A stretch of DNA of 64,000 nucleotides from Paulownia fortunei (GCA_019321725.1 CM033119.1:1240001-1304000), one strand, 5' to 3'. Counted from the first letter of the stretch, positions 49,615-62,057 are shown. Numbers and translations: made by a program. The notes: generated by a model from the sequence alone, not told the origin.

Positions 49615-52600
49615 CTCGAGAAATTATAAAAATTCCCGATAAATTAAATTAGTGAAAACAAAAAAATAACACACACAAATTTGAAAACGGAGTTTGGCCA
49701 ATAATGCCTACGTCTCTGGATTTGCTGCAGATCATTTTACTAAAGGGAGAAAAAATACAAGTTTTTACAATATTTACAACTCACAATCCACACAAGAATT
49801 TTTCTTCATAAAATTCTTTCACAAGCTTTCTCTTAAGTTTTTCTCTCAAACTCTCTCTAATTCTCTAATTTTGGGATGCTATACAAATGAGAGTTAGGGG
49901 GTTTATATAGATTTAAAAAAATATGGATTGGTGGAATTTAAGCAAGAAATTAAGTTAGACATCTTAATTGACAATTACTTAATATTAGGCACCCTTCATT
50001 TTTGACCAAAAATGTTTGGCCATTTTCTTGACAATCTCCTACTTGAAGACTAATTTCAGTCTGTCTTCACATCTCGATCTATGCAATAGATCTTTTCGGT
50101 CTTGTTATTCTTGCAGGCCAACTGAAGTTGAACTTCAGTTTGTGGATAGCCACTGTCTTTATCAACATATCTGCTGGATTTTTACTTTCTTGGATCTTCT
50201 CTAGTATTAGCATCTCATCTTCCAATAAAGATCTGATAAAGTGATAAAGAAGTTCAATATGCTTGGTTGTGGAATGAAATGCTGAATTCTTCGCTAAGTG
50301 TATCGCACTCTGACTATCACTGTGCAAAACATTCTTTTCTTGTTTGAATTCCGACTCAGTTAACAAACCTTGAAGCCATATCATCTCTTTACTGGCTTCA
50401 GTCACTGCTTCATACTCAATTTCTGTAGTAGATAGAGTGACAATCTTTTGTAACTGCGACATCCAACTAACAGCTATAATATATAACCGGTGGTGCTTCT
50501 TTGGTGATCGACTTCACCTCCAAAATCTACATCTACGTAACCTTATACTTTTAACTCTCATTTTTTAAAGTACAAATATTTTTCTACAGTGCCTCGTAAG
50601 TACATCAAAATCCACTTGACTGCTTCCCAATAAGCTTTCCCGGGATTTGACATAAACCTGCTAACAACTCCCACTGCATGGCCAATGTCTGATCTTGTGC
50701 AAACCATTGCGTACATCAAACTTTCAATGGCTAAGGCATAAGGAACCTTAGCCATGAATTCTTTCTCTTTTTCCGTCTGAGGGGACTGTTCTTTAGATAG
50801 GCGAAAGTTACTAGCCAAGAGTATGTTGACTGGCTTGGCGTCGCCCATGTTGAATCTCTGCAAAACACGGTTAATGTACTCTACTTGAGATAACTGCAAC
50901 AACCCTCTCTACTTATCTCTTGTGATTTGCATTTCAAGAATCTTCTTTGATGGATCCAAGTCCTTTATGTCAAACTCCTTTGACAATTGCTGCTTCAACT
51001 TTCTGATATCATCCATATTTGAATCTACTACTAACATATCATTGACATAAAATAGTAAAATGATATAACTGGACCTGTATCTCTTGAAGTAACAACAGTG
51101 GTCGGCGTTGCACTTCTAGAAACCTTCCCTGTGTATGAAGCCGTCAAATTTCTTGTACCACTGCTTTGGGGCTTATTTCAGGCCATACAAGCTTTTCTTA
51201 AGTTTGCACACCATGTTCTCTTTTCTTGTTTCTGAGAAACCTTCTGGCTGGTGCATATATATCTCCTCATCTAAGTCTCCGTGAAGGAATGCAGTCTTCA
51301 CGTCTAACTGTTCAAGATGAAGATCTTCACTTGCAATAATACTCAATACTGTTCTGATGGTATTAAGCTTTACAACGGGAACAAAAATGTCGGTGTAATC
51401 AACTCCTTTCTTCTGTTGGAATCATTTGACAACTAATCGAGCTTTGTATCTCTTGAAACCATCATGCTCCTCTTTCAACTGGTACACCCATTTGTTGTGA
51501 AGTGTCTTCTTCCCCACGGGTAGTTCAATTAGTTCCCATGTCTGGTTAGAGATCAGAGATTTTATCTATTCTTTCATGGCAAACTCCCACTTACTGACAT
51601 CTTCAGTCTGACAAGTTTCATCATAGCATTCAGGCTCTCCTCCATCAGTCAACAAGAGATAGTTCATGTATCTTATGTTAGGCATATGAGGTCGAGAAGA
51701 CCTTCTCAATACATGAGCTGGAGTAGGAGGCTGCGATGTGTTAGACTGCTGCGCACTGTTTTGTCTAACGATTTTCTCTAGTTGAGGACTTGCTATAATT
51801 GGCTCCTTCATGGAACTATTTGAGACATCATGAACATTTACATTTGCAAATATTGACTTACTCTGCATTGAGTCATTAGATTTTGTTTTATGCATGTTTT
51901 TGTACATCACTTTTTCGTTGAAAATCACATCTCTGCTACGGATCACCTTCTTGTGTTCGTCATCCCAAATGCGGTAGCCAAACTCATCTTCACCATAGCC
52001 GATGAAGGTGCATTTCTTGGATTTGAAGTCAAGCTTATTTCTACCTTGATCACTAATATGCACATATGCTATACAACCGAAAACTTTTAGATGTGATAGT
52101 TTTACCTCTTTTCTGCTCCACCTCATTTGGTATTTTGTGCTGCAATGGAGCTGATGGGCCTCAATTGATCAAGTAAACTGCTGTGTTGACTGCTTCTATC
52201 CAGAACTGTTTCGGTAGACCTGATTGTATACGAATGCTTCTGGCTCTTTCTATCAACGTTCGATTCATACGCTCAGCTACACCATTATGTTGAAGTGTAC
52301 CTGACACGATTCTCTCCATTCTGATCCCGTGCTCATAGCAGAACTTTTTGAATCTGGTGTTTTCATATTTACCACCATTGTCAGTTCTAAACTTTTTAAT
52401 TTTCAGATCTGTCTCATTTTCAACCATAGCTTTCCATCTTCTGAAAGTCTCAAACACTTCAGACTTATGCTTTAGAAAGTAAACCCATACATTTCGAGAG
52501 TGATCATCAATAAAAGTCATGAAGTAGTGTTTTCCACCAATGAATGAGATGATTTTTGGTCTCTAAACATTAGAGTGAACGAGCTCTACCCTTTTCTTAT

Positions 52601-52618
52601 TTGGGGTTCTGCCACTTG
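49615..52618 (-). mobile_element. Truncated Ty1-copia retrotransposon
   Basis: On the minus strand the order is integrase, reverse transcriptase, RNase H, 3' LTR, the Ty1-copia gene order. The 3' LTR begins TGTCAAGAAAATGG at 50033, next to a purine-rich tract, and has a TATA box (TATATAAACCCC, + coordinates 49900-49911). Its left end, near 49615, lacks a clear CA. The 5' LTR, gag, protease and the start of integrase are absent, and the element stops where direct repeat B begins. Confidence 0.85.
50079..52560 (-). pseudogene. Ty1-copia pol remnant (integrase, reverse transcriptase, RNase H)
   Basis: Integrase core at 52520-52161 (FIDDHSRNVWVYFLK, TDNGG, HNGVAERMNRT). The C-terminal integrase/linker at 52126-51566 has HLKVFGCIAYVHI. 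Reverse transcriptase at about 51540-50558 has LDVKTAFLHGDLDEEIYM, and the catalytic motif reads YVND instead of YVDD. RNase H at 50462-50079 has STTEIEYEA and KHIELLYHFIR. Several in-frame stops and frame changes separate these blocks, so it is inactive. Confidence 0.9.
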
Positions 52619-52620
52619 TT

Positions 52621-52872
52621 TTCAAATCTATCAACAAATCTATCAACGTAAATGGAGCCTAATTGAAGTTGTGGCGCCTTGTTTGCTAGCAAGAGAAGGT
52701 CAACATTTAATTTCTCTATAAAGGAGCAATGCTTCTCATCCATTTTTGGGTGGCAATGGAATGTTTAACCTTTTTCACCTGAGGAGAGAATTGGTGGCTG
52801 CACTCAAAAAGATCAGAGCCACTTTTTTAGAAAGCACCAGAAGGCATCATCAAGATTGAACATGTTTATAAT
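52621..52872. repeat. Direct repeat B flanking the copia remnant
   Basis: Second copy of 49304-49614. It runs on at its right end into ordinary receptor 3' flank (TTCTGTGAACTGTACAAG), whereas copy A runs into the LTR. Confidence 0.85.
52664..52855 (+). pseudogene. Receptor kinase 3' fragment B
   Basis: Same last-exon segment as fragment A, starting GAAGTTGTGGCGCC and ending at AAGGCATCATCAAG. An AATTT insertion and a deletion in the EERINMIE block break the frame. It is followed by normal array spacer. Confidence 0.85.
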
Positions 52873-53382
52873 TATTATTTTCTGTGAACTGTACAAGATA
52901 TTGCCTACTTTTTTTTCAGAAAATTTTCACGAGGATTGCAGTTGGAAATTACAGTGCATTACCTTTTTCAGTCACTGGATTTAATAAATGTTTCCAGTTG
53001 GCATTTGAGATTATTCATGCATTTAAAAGTAGGAATAAAATAAAACAATAGGAAATGCAGCCACACCATCAGCCAAATTACAAAAAATATCGTCCAGGGT
53101 TCTTGATAAATTACATTTATTTCAATTTCTTCATGAAATGACTAGAGAGGAGGCATGGAAAATGACATGATAAATTAGTTGCACTAGGGGACTTGGTTTC
53201 TGAGTTGCAAATTTTGAATATTAAGCTTCAAGTTCTGGATCTAAACTTTTGGAGCTTATTCGTCAACTTAAACAAACAAAAGCATGGCAGCATTTTCTGT
53301 CGTGTGCATTCTTGATAGACATAATAACATGAAAGTCTGAATTTTGGGAAAAAAAGAGCATATAATATATATGCATCAATAT

Positions 53383-53919
53383 TGTTAAGTTCGCATTGTT
53401 GGAAACTCCAAGATTACTGCACAAATTATGCCATGCAATTTTGGAAGTCACTGATATACCAAATTACACGATTATAAGCTTTAATTTATCAAATTACAAG
53501 TAGATTGGTAACTCTCATTCAAGATTGACTCAATATTCAAGCTTTAAACAAGTGTAGCTTCACACACTTCACATTTCGAGAGAAGAAGAAGACCTTCGAG
53601 AGAAGATCAATCTGGGGAAGTGCAAACACAAGTCGAGGGTATCCTGCTAAACATTCATTGATTGATTTATTCAAGAAAAGAGTCATATATAAAGATACAG
53701 TCTTTAATTTTTGAATAAGTCCTGTTATTGTAACTGTAAATTTGAATTATTGACTTGTTCAATGCAGAACGTGATTTTATGCATTATACTTAAAGCACGT
53801 AAAAATTTACTTGTGCCGATTTTTGTTTTCTATTATATGTTGCAACAAATGTTCATATTATTACAATAATTTAATTTGCTACCTACCTAAAGTTGGTAAG
53901 TACTAAAATATATGTTTCA
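53383..53919. mobile_element. Solo LTR upstream of the intact receptor gene
   Basis: A 537-bp insertion interrupts array spacer that is continuous elsewhere (compare 42575-42590). It begins TGTTAAGTTCGC and ends GTATGTTTCA, the TG...CA ends of an LTR. Flanking 5-bp repeats are AATAT (53378-53382) and AATAC (53920-53924), one mismatch. A TATA-like CATATATAAAG lies near 53686. No internal retroelement coding is present, so it is a solo LTR left by recombination. Confidence 0.75.
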
Positions 53920-54150
53920 AATACCAATTGATATGAACTAACATTTCAATCACTTCATGCCTTTTAACAGCTCCTTTCACTTTAAATCGTAATCCGAAAA
54001 ATTGTGTAAAGACAAGGTGGTTGTGAAAAATCCTGTACATTTCAATCACTCCAACAAAAACTTCTACTTCCACTAGTGCTATATGAGCATGACGTGGAAA
54101 ACATTATTTTTCCTTTCTAAACATGGGTTCGTCCTTATTGGAGTCTGGAT

Positions 54151-54163
54151 TTATATATATAAT
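54151..54163 (+). promoter_or_regulatory. TATA box of the intact receptor kinase
   Basis: TTATATATATAAT lies about 80 bp before the ATG. It is followed by ACAGGTCTCAATATTAT, a block also present before pseudogene 2 (42790-42830), so the core promoter is conserved between members. Confidence 0.6.
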
Positions 54164-54239
54164 TACAGGTCTCAATATTATTATCCAAGGGCTTTGATGC
54201 GCCTGCCTTAGTATCCACACAAACTAAATACTGCTTGTA

Positions 54240-57200
54240 ATGGAGAATTCATGCTTCTTCATTGTTGTTGTTGCACTTCTATTATTGTGCAACATTACAC
54301 AATCCTTCGGCAAACGATTTTTCAACTCAACCACAGATCAATATGCACTAATTGCCTTCAAAAATACTATCACTCTAGACCCTTATGACATCTTGATCAA
54401 GAACTGGTCTAGTAACACACCCTTTTGTTACTGGATTGGTGTCTCTTGCGGTACCAAACACCACAGGGTTATATCATTAAATATTTCTGATTTCAAGCTC
54501 GAAGGAACTATTGCTCCACATCTTGGAAATTTAACATTTCTTCGATCTTTGGACGTTAGCTCCAACAATTTCACAGGTTTCATACCCCATGAGCTGTCTA
54601 ACTTGCGTCGTTTAAAGGAGATAAACGTGGGAGTTAACTCATTCACGGGAGAAATACCATCATGGTTTGGAGTCTTATCTAAACTTCAGCATATACATCT
54701 GAATAACAACACCTTTTCAGGCAGAATCCCTCCTTCTTTGTTCAATATTTCAAGGCTACAAACTTTAAATATGGGGTACAATTTTCTTGATGGAAATGTT
54801 CCACAGGAGATCAGCAATTTTTCTTCCCTGGAAACGTTAAACTTAGAGAGTAATCAGTTTACAGGCTCCATACCGCATGGTATCTTCAACATTTCCTCCT
54901 TGATAACTATTAGTCTCAGAATTAACAAACTATCAGATAAGCTCCCAAGTGATATATGTAGTAATACTCCAAAACTCAAAACAATCTATCTCTCGATGAA
55001 TCAACTTTACGGACAAATTCCACCAAATATATACAAGTGCCGACAGCTTGAGGACCTGCGCTTAGCCACCAACCATTTCAATGGCAACATACCAAGTGAA
55101 ATTGGGAATTTGACCATGCTTAGGGTTTTATCTCTATCGTCCAACGATTTCAAAGGTATGACCTCTTCTGACTTCTTTGTATAATTTAAATGACAGTGTT
55201 TGAAGATAGCCTTAGCTTGGTGTTCAATAAGTTAGAAAACCCTCACGAGGAAAGTTTCATTTTGCAAATAGAACTCATATGCAAGTTGTAGGCAGAGTTG
55301 GAAGAAAAAGTCGCAAACAATTTCAATAGAAGTTCCATTGGGGAAATAAGATACTGTTTATAGCATCACATCATTCCAATAAATTTATCACATAGCTTAA
55401 AATGTTGTGACTATTGTTTACCCCATTGTGTTTCGAGTAGTTTAAGATACAGTTCAATTCCATGATTTGCTTTGTAGGACGGTGTTTTCTGAGTTCTTGT
55501 TCAAACACATTATTGACATTTATGAGTGTGTGATTGTGTAGTGAGATTATTGACATCCACCTTCTTTATATTTGGAGTTTTGGCATCTAATTGAGGTTTG
55601 AATTTTTGACAAAAATCTACTATTTGGTTAAAGTTACTAACAAATTTTATTTAGTCACCAAAATACCTATATCCTATATTTTTTGTACAAAAATGCATTA
55701 CTTTCAAAACACTAATTGGTAATTATTTTTCACAATGCATATTTTTTTGAAAGAAAAATGAGTGAGACCAAAGTTTAAAATTTAATATCTTTTCAATGAC
55801 AAATAGATTATAGATTGATTTTTATACATAAAAAGTAATCATATTTTTTTAGAACTATATATAAACAGTTCACAATTATTCAAATATATAATTTTATAAT
55901 GAAATGATAGACCTGAATTTAATTACAAAGGTCATTTTTAATATATAATAAATTCTATATTTTGGGAAAAATAACAAACGGAGTCATTTCAAATGTATTA
56001 ACTATTAATTTTTTATAGATATATAACTATCAATAATATGTTATGTATTGAATTTCATAATTTAAATGTTATTGTTGTCACACCCCACAAACTGAAGCCT
56101 CATTGATAACATCTAATGCCAACTACCATGGCTCTTGATCATTTGTTCATGAGATAATAAAATCATTTTGGTATAACAATTGATCATATTAACAATATTT
56201 TTCGTATTTCTTTCAAGTTTAATCATTTGCATGTATGATACAAAGTAGTTGATTCTTTATTTATGAATTGATAAACTCAAAATATATCTGAAAAATATTA
56301 CTCCAAGATATTGTTTGAAAATTACATTGCTTGATTATTGGTTCTCTCTTATCGATATATATGGCCTAAATTTCCAAGGTAAAAATTCAAATTGTAATCA
56401 ACTAGATTTAATATTCTCAATTGGATAATTTGATTGCAAAATATGATATTTTTCCTATCCCGTTTAAGTTAAATTGCTATCCAAACAAAACCGAGAACAT
56501 AGATTTGTGAGTAAAAGCAAATGACTGAAAATCTCATTTACGTTTTACCCATAATAAGAAAGTCCTATTTAATTGCCTTAACTCATAATTAATCCAAATA
56601 TTTAAATTTATTTAAGCTAACGATAAACCAAAAATAGTGGAAAAGGGAAATGGAACATTTCTTAAAATTCCAAATTTGTTTGATAAAGCTCACACACTAT
56701 TGCAGGTGAATTACCACAAGAGCTTGGCAAACTGTCAAACCTGAAGCTATTAATCGTCCACAACAATTCCTTATCCGGCTCCATCCCATCTTACTTATTC
56801 AACATATCAACCTTGGAGATTTTAGAACTCTCAATCAATCAGTTTTCCGGTGGTCTTCCTTCAAACTCGGGAAAGCTTTCACCTTCCAATCTTGAACGAC
56901 TTTATTTGCCTTCTAACAGACTCAGTGGGGAAATTCCAAGCACTATCACCAATGCTTCTAAGCTTATTGTCTTGGACTTGAACAGCAACTCATTCAGTGG
57001 CTCCATACCCAACTTTGGTAATTTAAGAGACTTACAAAGCCTTCGACTTTGGGGAAATAATTTGACAGGAGGAAAATCCGCAACTCAGGAATTGGGATTT
57101 CTCTCTTCATTAACTAATTGCCAATATTTGGAGATCTTGCAACTATCACTAAATCCAATTAATGGTATTCTCCCAGCTTCAATTGGGAATTTATCGACTT

Positions 57201-59210
57201 CTCTTCAGATTTTCTGGGCACAAGGATGCAACTTTAAAGGTTCTATTCCTTTTGAGATCGGAAACTTGAGCAATTTGATAGGTATAAATTTATATGATAA
57301 TCAGTTGACAGGATTCATCCCAACAACAATAGGGAACTTGAAGCAACTTCAAAGAATATATCTTGATGATAATTGGCTGCAAGGATCCATCCCTCCCAGT
57401 CTTTGCCAGATGAGTAATTTGGGGGAGTTGTACCTGAGTGAGAATATGCTCAGAGGTCCAATACCTGAATGCTTCGGTGAACTCAAATCCGTAAGAAACA
57501 TCTATTTAGACTCAAACATGTTGAATTCCACCATACCTTCTAACATGTGGAATCTTACAGACCTCTTGACTCTAAACTTGCTCTCAAACCATTTGAGTGG
57601 TCAACTTCCATCTCAGATTGGAAGTTTGAAGGCAATAAACCAACTAGACTTGTCTTTTAATCAGTTTTCGGGCCATATTCCAAGCTCAATTGATGGCTGC
57701 CAATCATTGGAAATCCTATATTTGTCGAATAATAAGTTTGAAGGATCTATCCCTCAATCCTTGGGAAATGTCAGAGGCTTGAGCATATTGGATTTATCTA
57801 ATAATAATCTTTCTGGATTGATCCCAAAGTCTTTTGACGACCTCCAATTTCTTAAAATATTTAACGTATCTTACAATAGACTGGAAGGAGAGATTCCAAA
57901 TGGAGGTCCTTTTGTTAACTTCACTACCGAATTATTCGCTCACAACTCTGCTCTCTGCGGTGCAACAAGATTTCATGTTCCTCCTTGCGTCAAGAATCCT
58001 GAAAGATCAAGACCAAAGAATGTTGTTCTGTTAATGAAGTATATTGTTCCCCCCATCGTCTCAGCTATCATTCTGGTGATCGTCGTACTTATACTCATAA
58101 GGAGACGAAAACAGAGAGAAATACCACCCCCAGCTGATATTTTAATGGGTATTGCTTGGAGAAGAGTTTCATATAGAGAACTTCTAGAGGGAACAAGTGC
58201 CTTTAGTGAAAGCAACCTACTTGGAAGAGGAAGCTTTGGTTCAGTATTCAAAGGGACACTTTCTGACGGGTTAGATGTTGCAATAAAAGTCTTCAACTTG
58301 CAATTAGAAGGAGCGGCCAATAGCTTTGACACTGAAAGTGAAATACTAAGCAGTATTCGACATAGGAATTTAGTCCGAATAATTGGTTGTTGTTGCAACA
58401 CAGAATTCAAAGCCCTGATTCTTGCATACATGCCAAATGGGAGCCTGGAGAAATGGTTATACTCCGACAACTATTGTCTGGATATAGTACAGAGACTAAA
58501 AATAGCGATAGATGTTGCATTAGCCTTGGAATATCTCCATCATGGTCATACATTCCCTGTTGTTCATTGTGATATAAAGCCAAGCAATGTGTTGCTTGAT
58601 GAAGATATGACTGCTCACGTTGGTGATTTTGGTATTTCCAAGCTTTTTGACAAAGGGGAGGCTGTGATTCAAACTAAAACCTTGGCGACCATCGGTTATA
58701 CTGCACCAGGTGATGTTTAATGTTGAAAATCTTAAATTCCTGTTTCTCTCTGTTTCTTTCTTTCCTATGTTATCCTTGTTTCTTCTTGTTTTCTCAAAAT
58801 TGAATTCTATGAATTGATCCTATGACGATGAACATTCAATACAAATAGAGTATGGATCGGAAGGAAAAGTGTCGACAAAAGGGGATGTTTACAGTTATGG
58901 CATAATGTTGCTGGAGATATTTACGAGGAGGAAGCCGACAGATGATATGTTTAGTGAAGACATGAGCTTGAAGGAGTGGGTGAGTGAAGCATTACAAGAA
59001 AATGCAGTAGGTGAAGTTGCGGCCCCTGGCTTGCTAGTAAGAGAAGAACAACATTTTTCTGCCAAGGAGCAATGCATCTCATCTATTTTTGGGGCGGCAA
59101 TGGAATGCTTAACCTTTTCACCTGAGGAGAGAATTAACATGATAGAAATGGTGGCTGCTCTCAAAAAGATCAGAGCCACATTTTTATCAAGCACCACAAG
59201 GCATCATTGA
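54240..59210 (+). CDS. Intact LRR receptor-like Ser/Thr kinase, subfamily XII, non-RD
   Basis: Exons are 54240-55155, 56706-58709 and 58849-59210; both introns are phase 1 with GT-AG ends, giving 1093 aa. Order: signal peptide (about 1-24), LRR N-cap (DQYALIAFKNTITLDP, then CYWIGVSCG), about 26 LRRs of 24 residues, a Cys-containing C-cap, transmembrane helix near 745-768 followed by RRRK, then kinase. Kinase motifs are GRGSFGSVFKG from 812, VAIKVF with Lys 833, HCDIKPSNVLL at 926 and DFG at 946. APE is split by intron 2 (TAP/EYGSEG). Cys instead of Arg before the catalytic Asp makes it non-RD, as in FLS2, EFR and Xa21. A plasma-membrane pattern-recognition role is therefore likely, but the ligand is unknown. 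Intron 1 (1550 bp) contains a remnant of LRR-coding sequence that other members keep, so the ectodomain is shorter. It is the only uninterrupted member of the array. Confidence 0.92.
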
Positions 59211-59855
59211 AGAAGTCACCCACTTTAATCACAAGAGTTATGCTGGACTTGAATTACCAAGATTGCAAATGCTATAATACTTTTCATTTCTGTGAATGTA
59301 CAAGATATTGCCTTCTTTTTCTAGAAAATTTCACAGGGATTGCAGTTCAAATTACAGACAATTACTTTTTTGAGTCATTGGGTTTTAATGATTTTTTTCC
59401 TTTTCAGATTTAAGATTATTGTTGCATTTATAAGTAGGAATGAAATAAAACAATCAGAAATGTAGTCATACCACCAGTCAAAACTCAAAGCAAATCGTCC
59501 AGGGTTCTTGGTGATGAACAGGTAATTCAACATTAAAATATTTCTTCATGAAATGGCTGATTTGACTCCACAATTATCCTAAGAGAAAAAGGAGGCGTGG
59601 CAAATGCTCCTTCATCGCTGTTGTTGCCCTTTAATTACTAAGTAGAGAGTTTTGGCTAATTTTCTTCCGTTGAAATATCTTCAGCATTTATTTCATGATA
59701 GTTATTAATCTCAAATTTAATAACCTATAAAATATACATAATAATAGACCAAAACTCAAAACAATCTCTCTCTCGAATAATCAAGAATCTCATAAAAGAA
59801 TCGAGCCCATAAATTACAATTCTTAGTTTTTTTTTTTTACTTCTAATTCGAGTTA
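59211..59855. other. 3' flank of the intact receptor gene
   Basis: Holds the 3' UTR and a partial copy of the array spacer (to about 59590). It then has AT-rich DNA containing a short stretch resembling LRR-coding words at 59747-59785 (AAAACTCAAAACAATCTCTC, similar to 54970-54990). Confidence 0.6.
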
Positions 59856-60241
59856 GAGGGTGTTTGGCTATGCTTATTTAAAATATCTTATAAGCTCCTA
59901 CATCTTATAAAATATTTTTGAAACTTATATCTTATTTTAAAAATAAATTATTAAAGTATATAGATAAAATAAGATCATAAAACTTTTAAAATGTTAATAA
60001 TGACAATTTTGTAATTAAAAATGTCAAAATTAAAAGAGTTTGTTAAAATAAAATTTTAATTTGAAAATAAGTTGGGTGGAAGTACCTTTTTTTAGAAATT
60101 TATAAACTTTTAAACAATTTTTTTTTTAAATCTTATAAGCTCTTTTAGAAAAAAATTACCAAACACTTTTTAAGAGATTATAAACTCTTAAACGACTTAT
60201 AAGATATTTTGAAAAGTTTATAAGATCAGTTAAACACCCTC
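59856..60241. mobile_element. Tourist-like MITE, copy 2
   Basis: A 386-bp AT-rich non-coding element. Ends are GAGGGTGTTTGG and TTAAACACCCTC (ten matching inverted bases), flanked by TTA at 59853-59855 and 60242-60244. Repeated CTTATAAG words near both ends match the element at 25646-26020, so they belong to one family. Confidence 0.85.
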
Positions 60242-60957
60242 TTAATGGAACAAGAATAATATGATAAAGTTTGAACTTTTACATCCTCAAAGAGTGAGTT
60301 GTATAAAGGTAACTATAGATGAGAAAATATTTCCCCCTCTTTATTTAGAAAAAAATTACATGCGTTGCCCATAAATACTCATAGATATAATATTAGTGAA
60401 ATCATGGACGATTTTGAAAAGTTTTGCAAAAAAAGAAGTTATTTCCTACTAATAACAAGATAATACCAAAATTAGGCAAATTATAATTACCTCTATATTG
60501 AACAAAAAATAAACTGTTAAATCCAAGTAAGAATTTTCCCTACATCTTAATATAATTCTTTTTGCTACATTCATCAATGGCAATATAATTTATGTGATAA
60601 TCTAAAATTTGGAGTGTTTTGACTGGTGGAAATAAATTAGAGAAGAAAAAAGACATATAGACTTTGAGGTTCAATGTTTAGGTCCATGACTAGCTCTCTT
60701 TTGCTCATATTGTTTTTTATTCAACAAGATTGCACGTGCTAATAATTTTTTTTTTTTTTTCTGTAAACCGTACAAGATATTGTCTTCTTTTTCTAGAAAA
60801 ATTCACAAGAATTGCAGTTTAAAATTTCAGAGAAGTACCTTTCCGAGTCATTGGATTTAATAAATTTTTCCAGTTGGCATTTGAGATTACACATGCATTT
60901 ATAAGTAAGAATGAAATAAAACAATCAGAAATGTAGCCATAACATCCGTCAAAACTC

Positions 60958-61003
60958 AAAAAAAATAAAAATAAAAATAAAAATAAAAATAAAAATAAAA
61001 AAA
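60958..61003. repeat. (AAAAT)n microsatellite
   Basis: About seven AAAAT units lie inside spacer copy 2 where copy 1 (47601) has only a run of A. Confidence 0.9.
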
Positions 61004-62057
61004 TCGTCCGTGTTTCTTAGTGAATAACAGGTAATTCAAAATTAAATCATTTCTTCATTAAATAGCGAATTTGACTCCACAATTAATCATAAAAGAAAAA
61101 AATAGCATGGCAAATGAATTAGTAAACTAGTTGCATAAGGGTAGTTTTTTCTCTTTATTGGTGAGGTGAGAATTTATTATAATTAAAGAATTAAAATACA
61201 ACAGAGATACGTATTAAACAAATCGAGATTGATATTTCACATCAATACTAAAAACATCTCATATTGAATCAACTCACAAAACATAAGTTTCAAGCTATAT
61301 CAAATTACAAATCTCCTTACCATTTTCATTCTCTACATAACTATCTATAGAAAGGAATGCATTTTAGCCCAATAATTCTACTATCTCACTAAATAAAAAA
61401 TATACTTTTTTTTCAATAAAAAGTTTGTATAGACATCTAGATAAAGCCTGTCATTTCTCTCAATCAATAAAGCTTCAAATTGAAGAACCAAACTTTTGAA
61501 GGTAATTCGTCAACTTAAAACAAAATAAAGCATGACAACATTTTCTTTCACCTGCTTTCTTTCTTGATAGACAGGATTACACGCATTTGTGAAATTGTTC
61601 AAAAAAGAGCACATAATATATACAAAGACTCAGACTTGTAGTCATATAAATCAATACCAATTGATAAGCACTAACATTTCAATCCCTTAATGCCTTTTTT
61701 AAAGTTACTTTTCCTCTAAAGTGTACTCCAAATATGTGTAAAGGCTGGACGAGTCCAGACCAACAAAGATTTCTAGTTCCACTAATGCAACGCGGGCACA
61801 AAGTGGACTGAGTCTTCAAGTGTAGCTTGTTATTTTCCTTTCTAACTTGTGAATGGTGGTAATGAAATTGGAAATACTATTTCTATTCTAACTTATATTT
61901 GGGGGTAATGAAGTGACTATATATATATATTCATATATATTTATATATATCTCGACGGATATTTGTATAATTATTCAGGAGCTTTGATGCGTCTCCATAG
62001 TAACCACAAATTTAGATTTCTTGAATTCAAAAAAAAAAAAAAAAAAAAAAAAATTGA

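Noticed and set aside
49615..52618. A possible host gene with integrase/RNase H domains
   Set aside because: The domain order is that of Ty1-copia, with several stops, a damaged catalytic motif and an attached LTR; it is a dead transposon.
60958..61003. A short direct-repeat array resembling CRISPR
   Set aside because: A simple (AAAAT)n microsatellite with no spacers, in a plant nuclear sequence.
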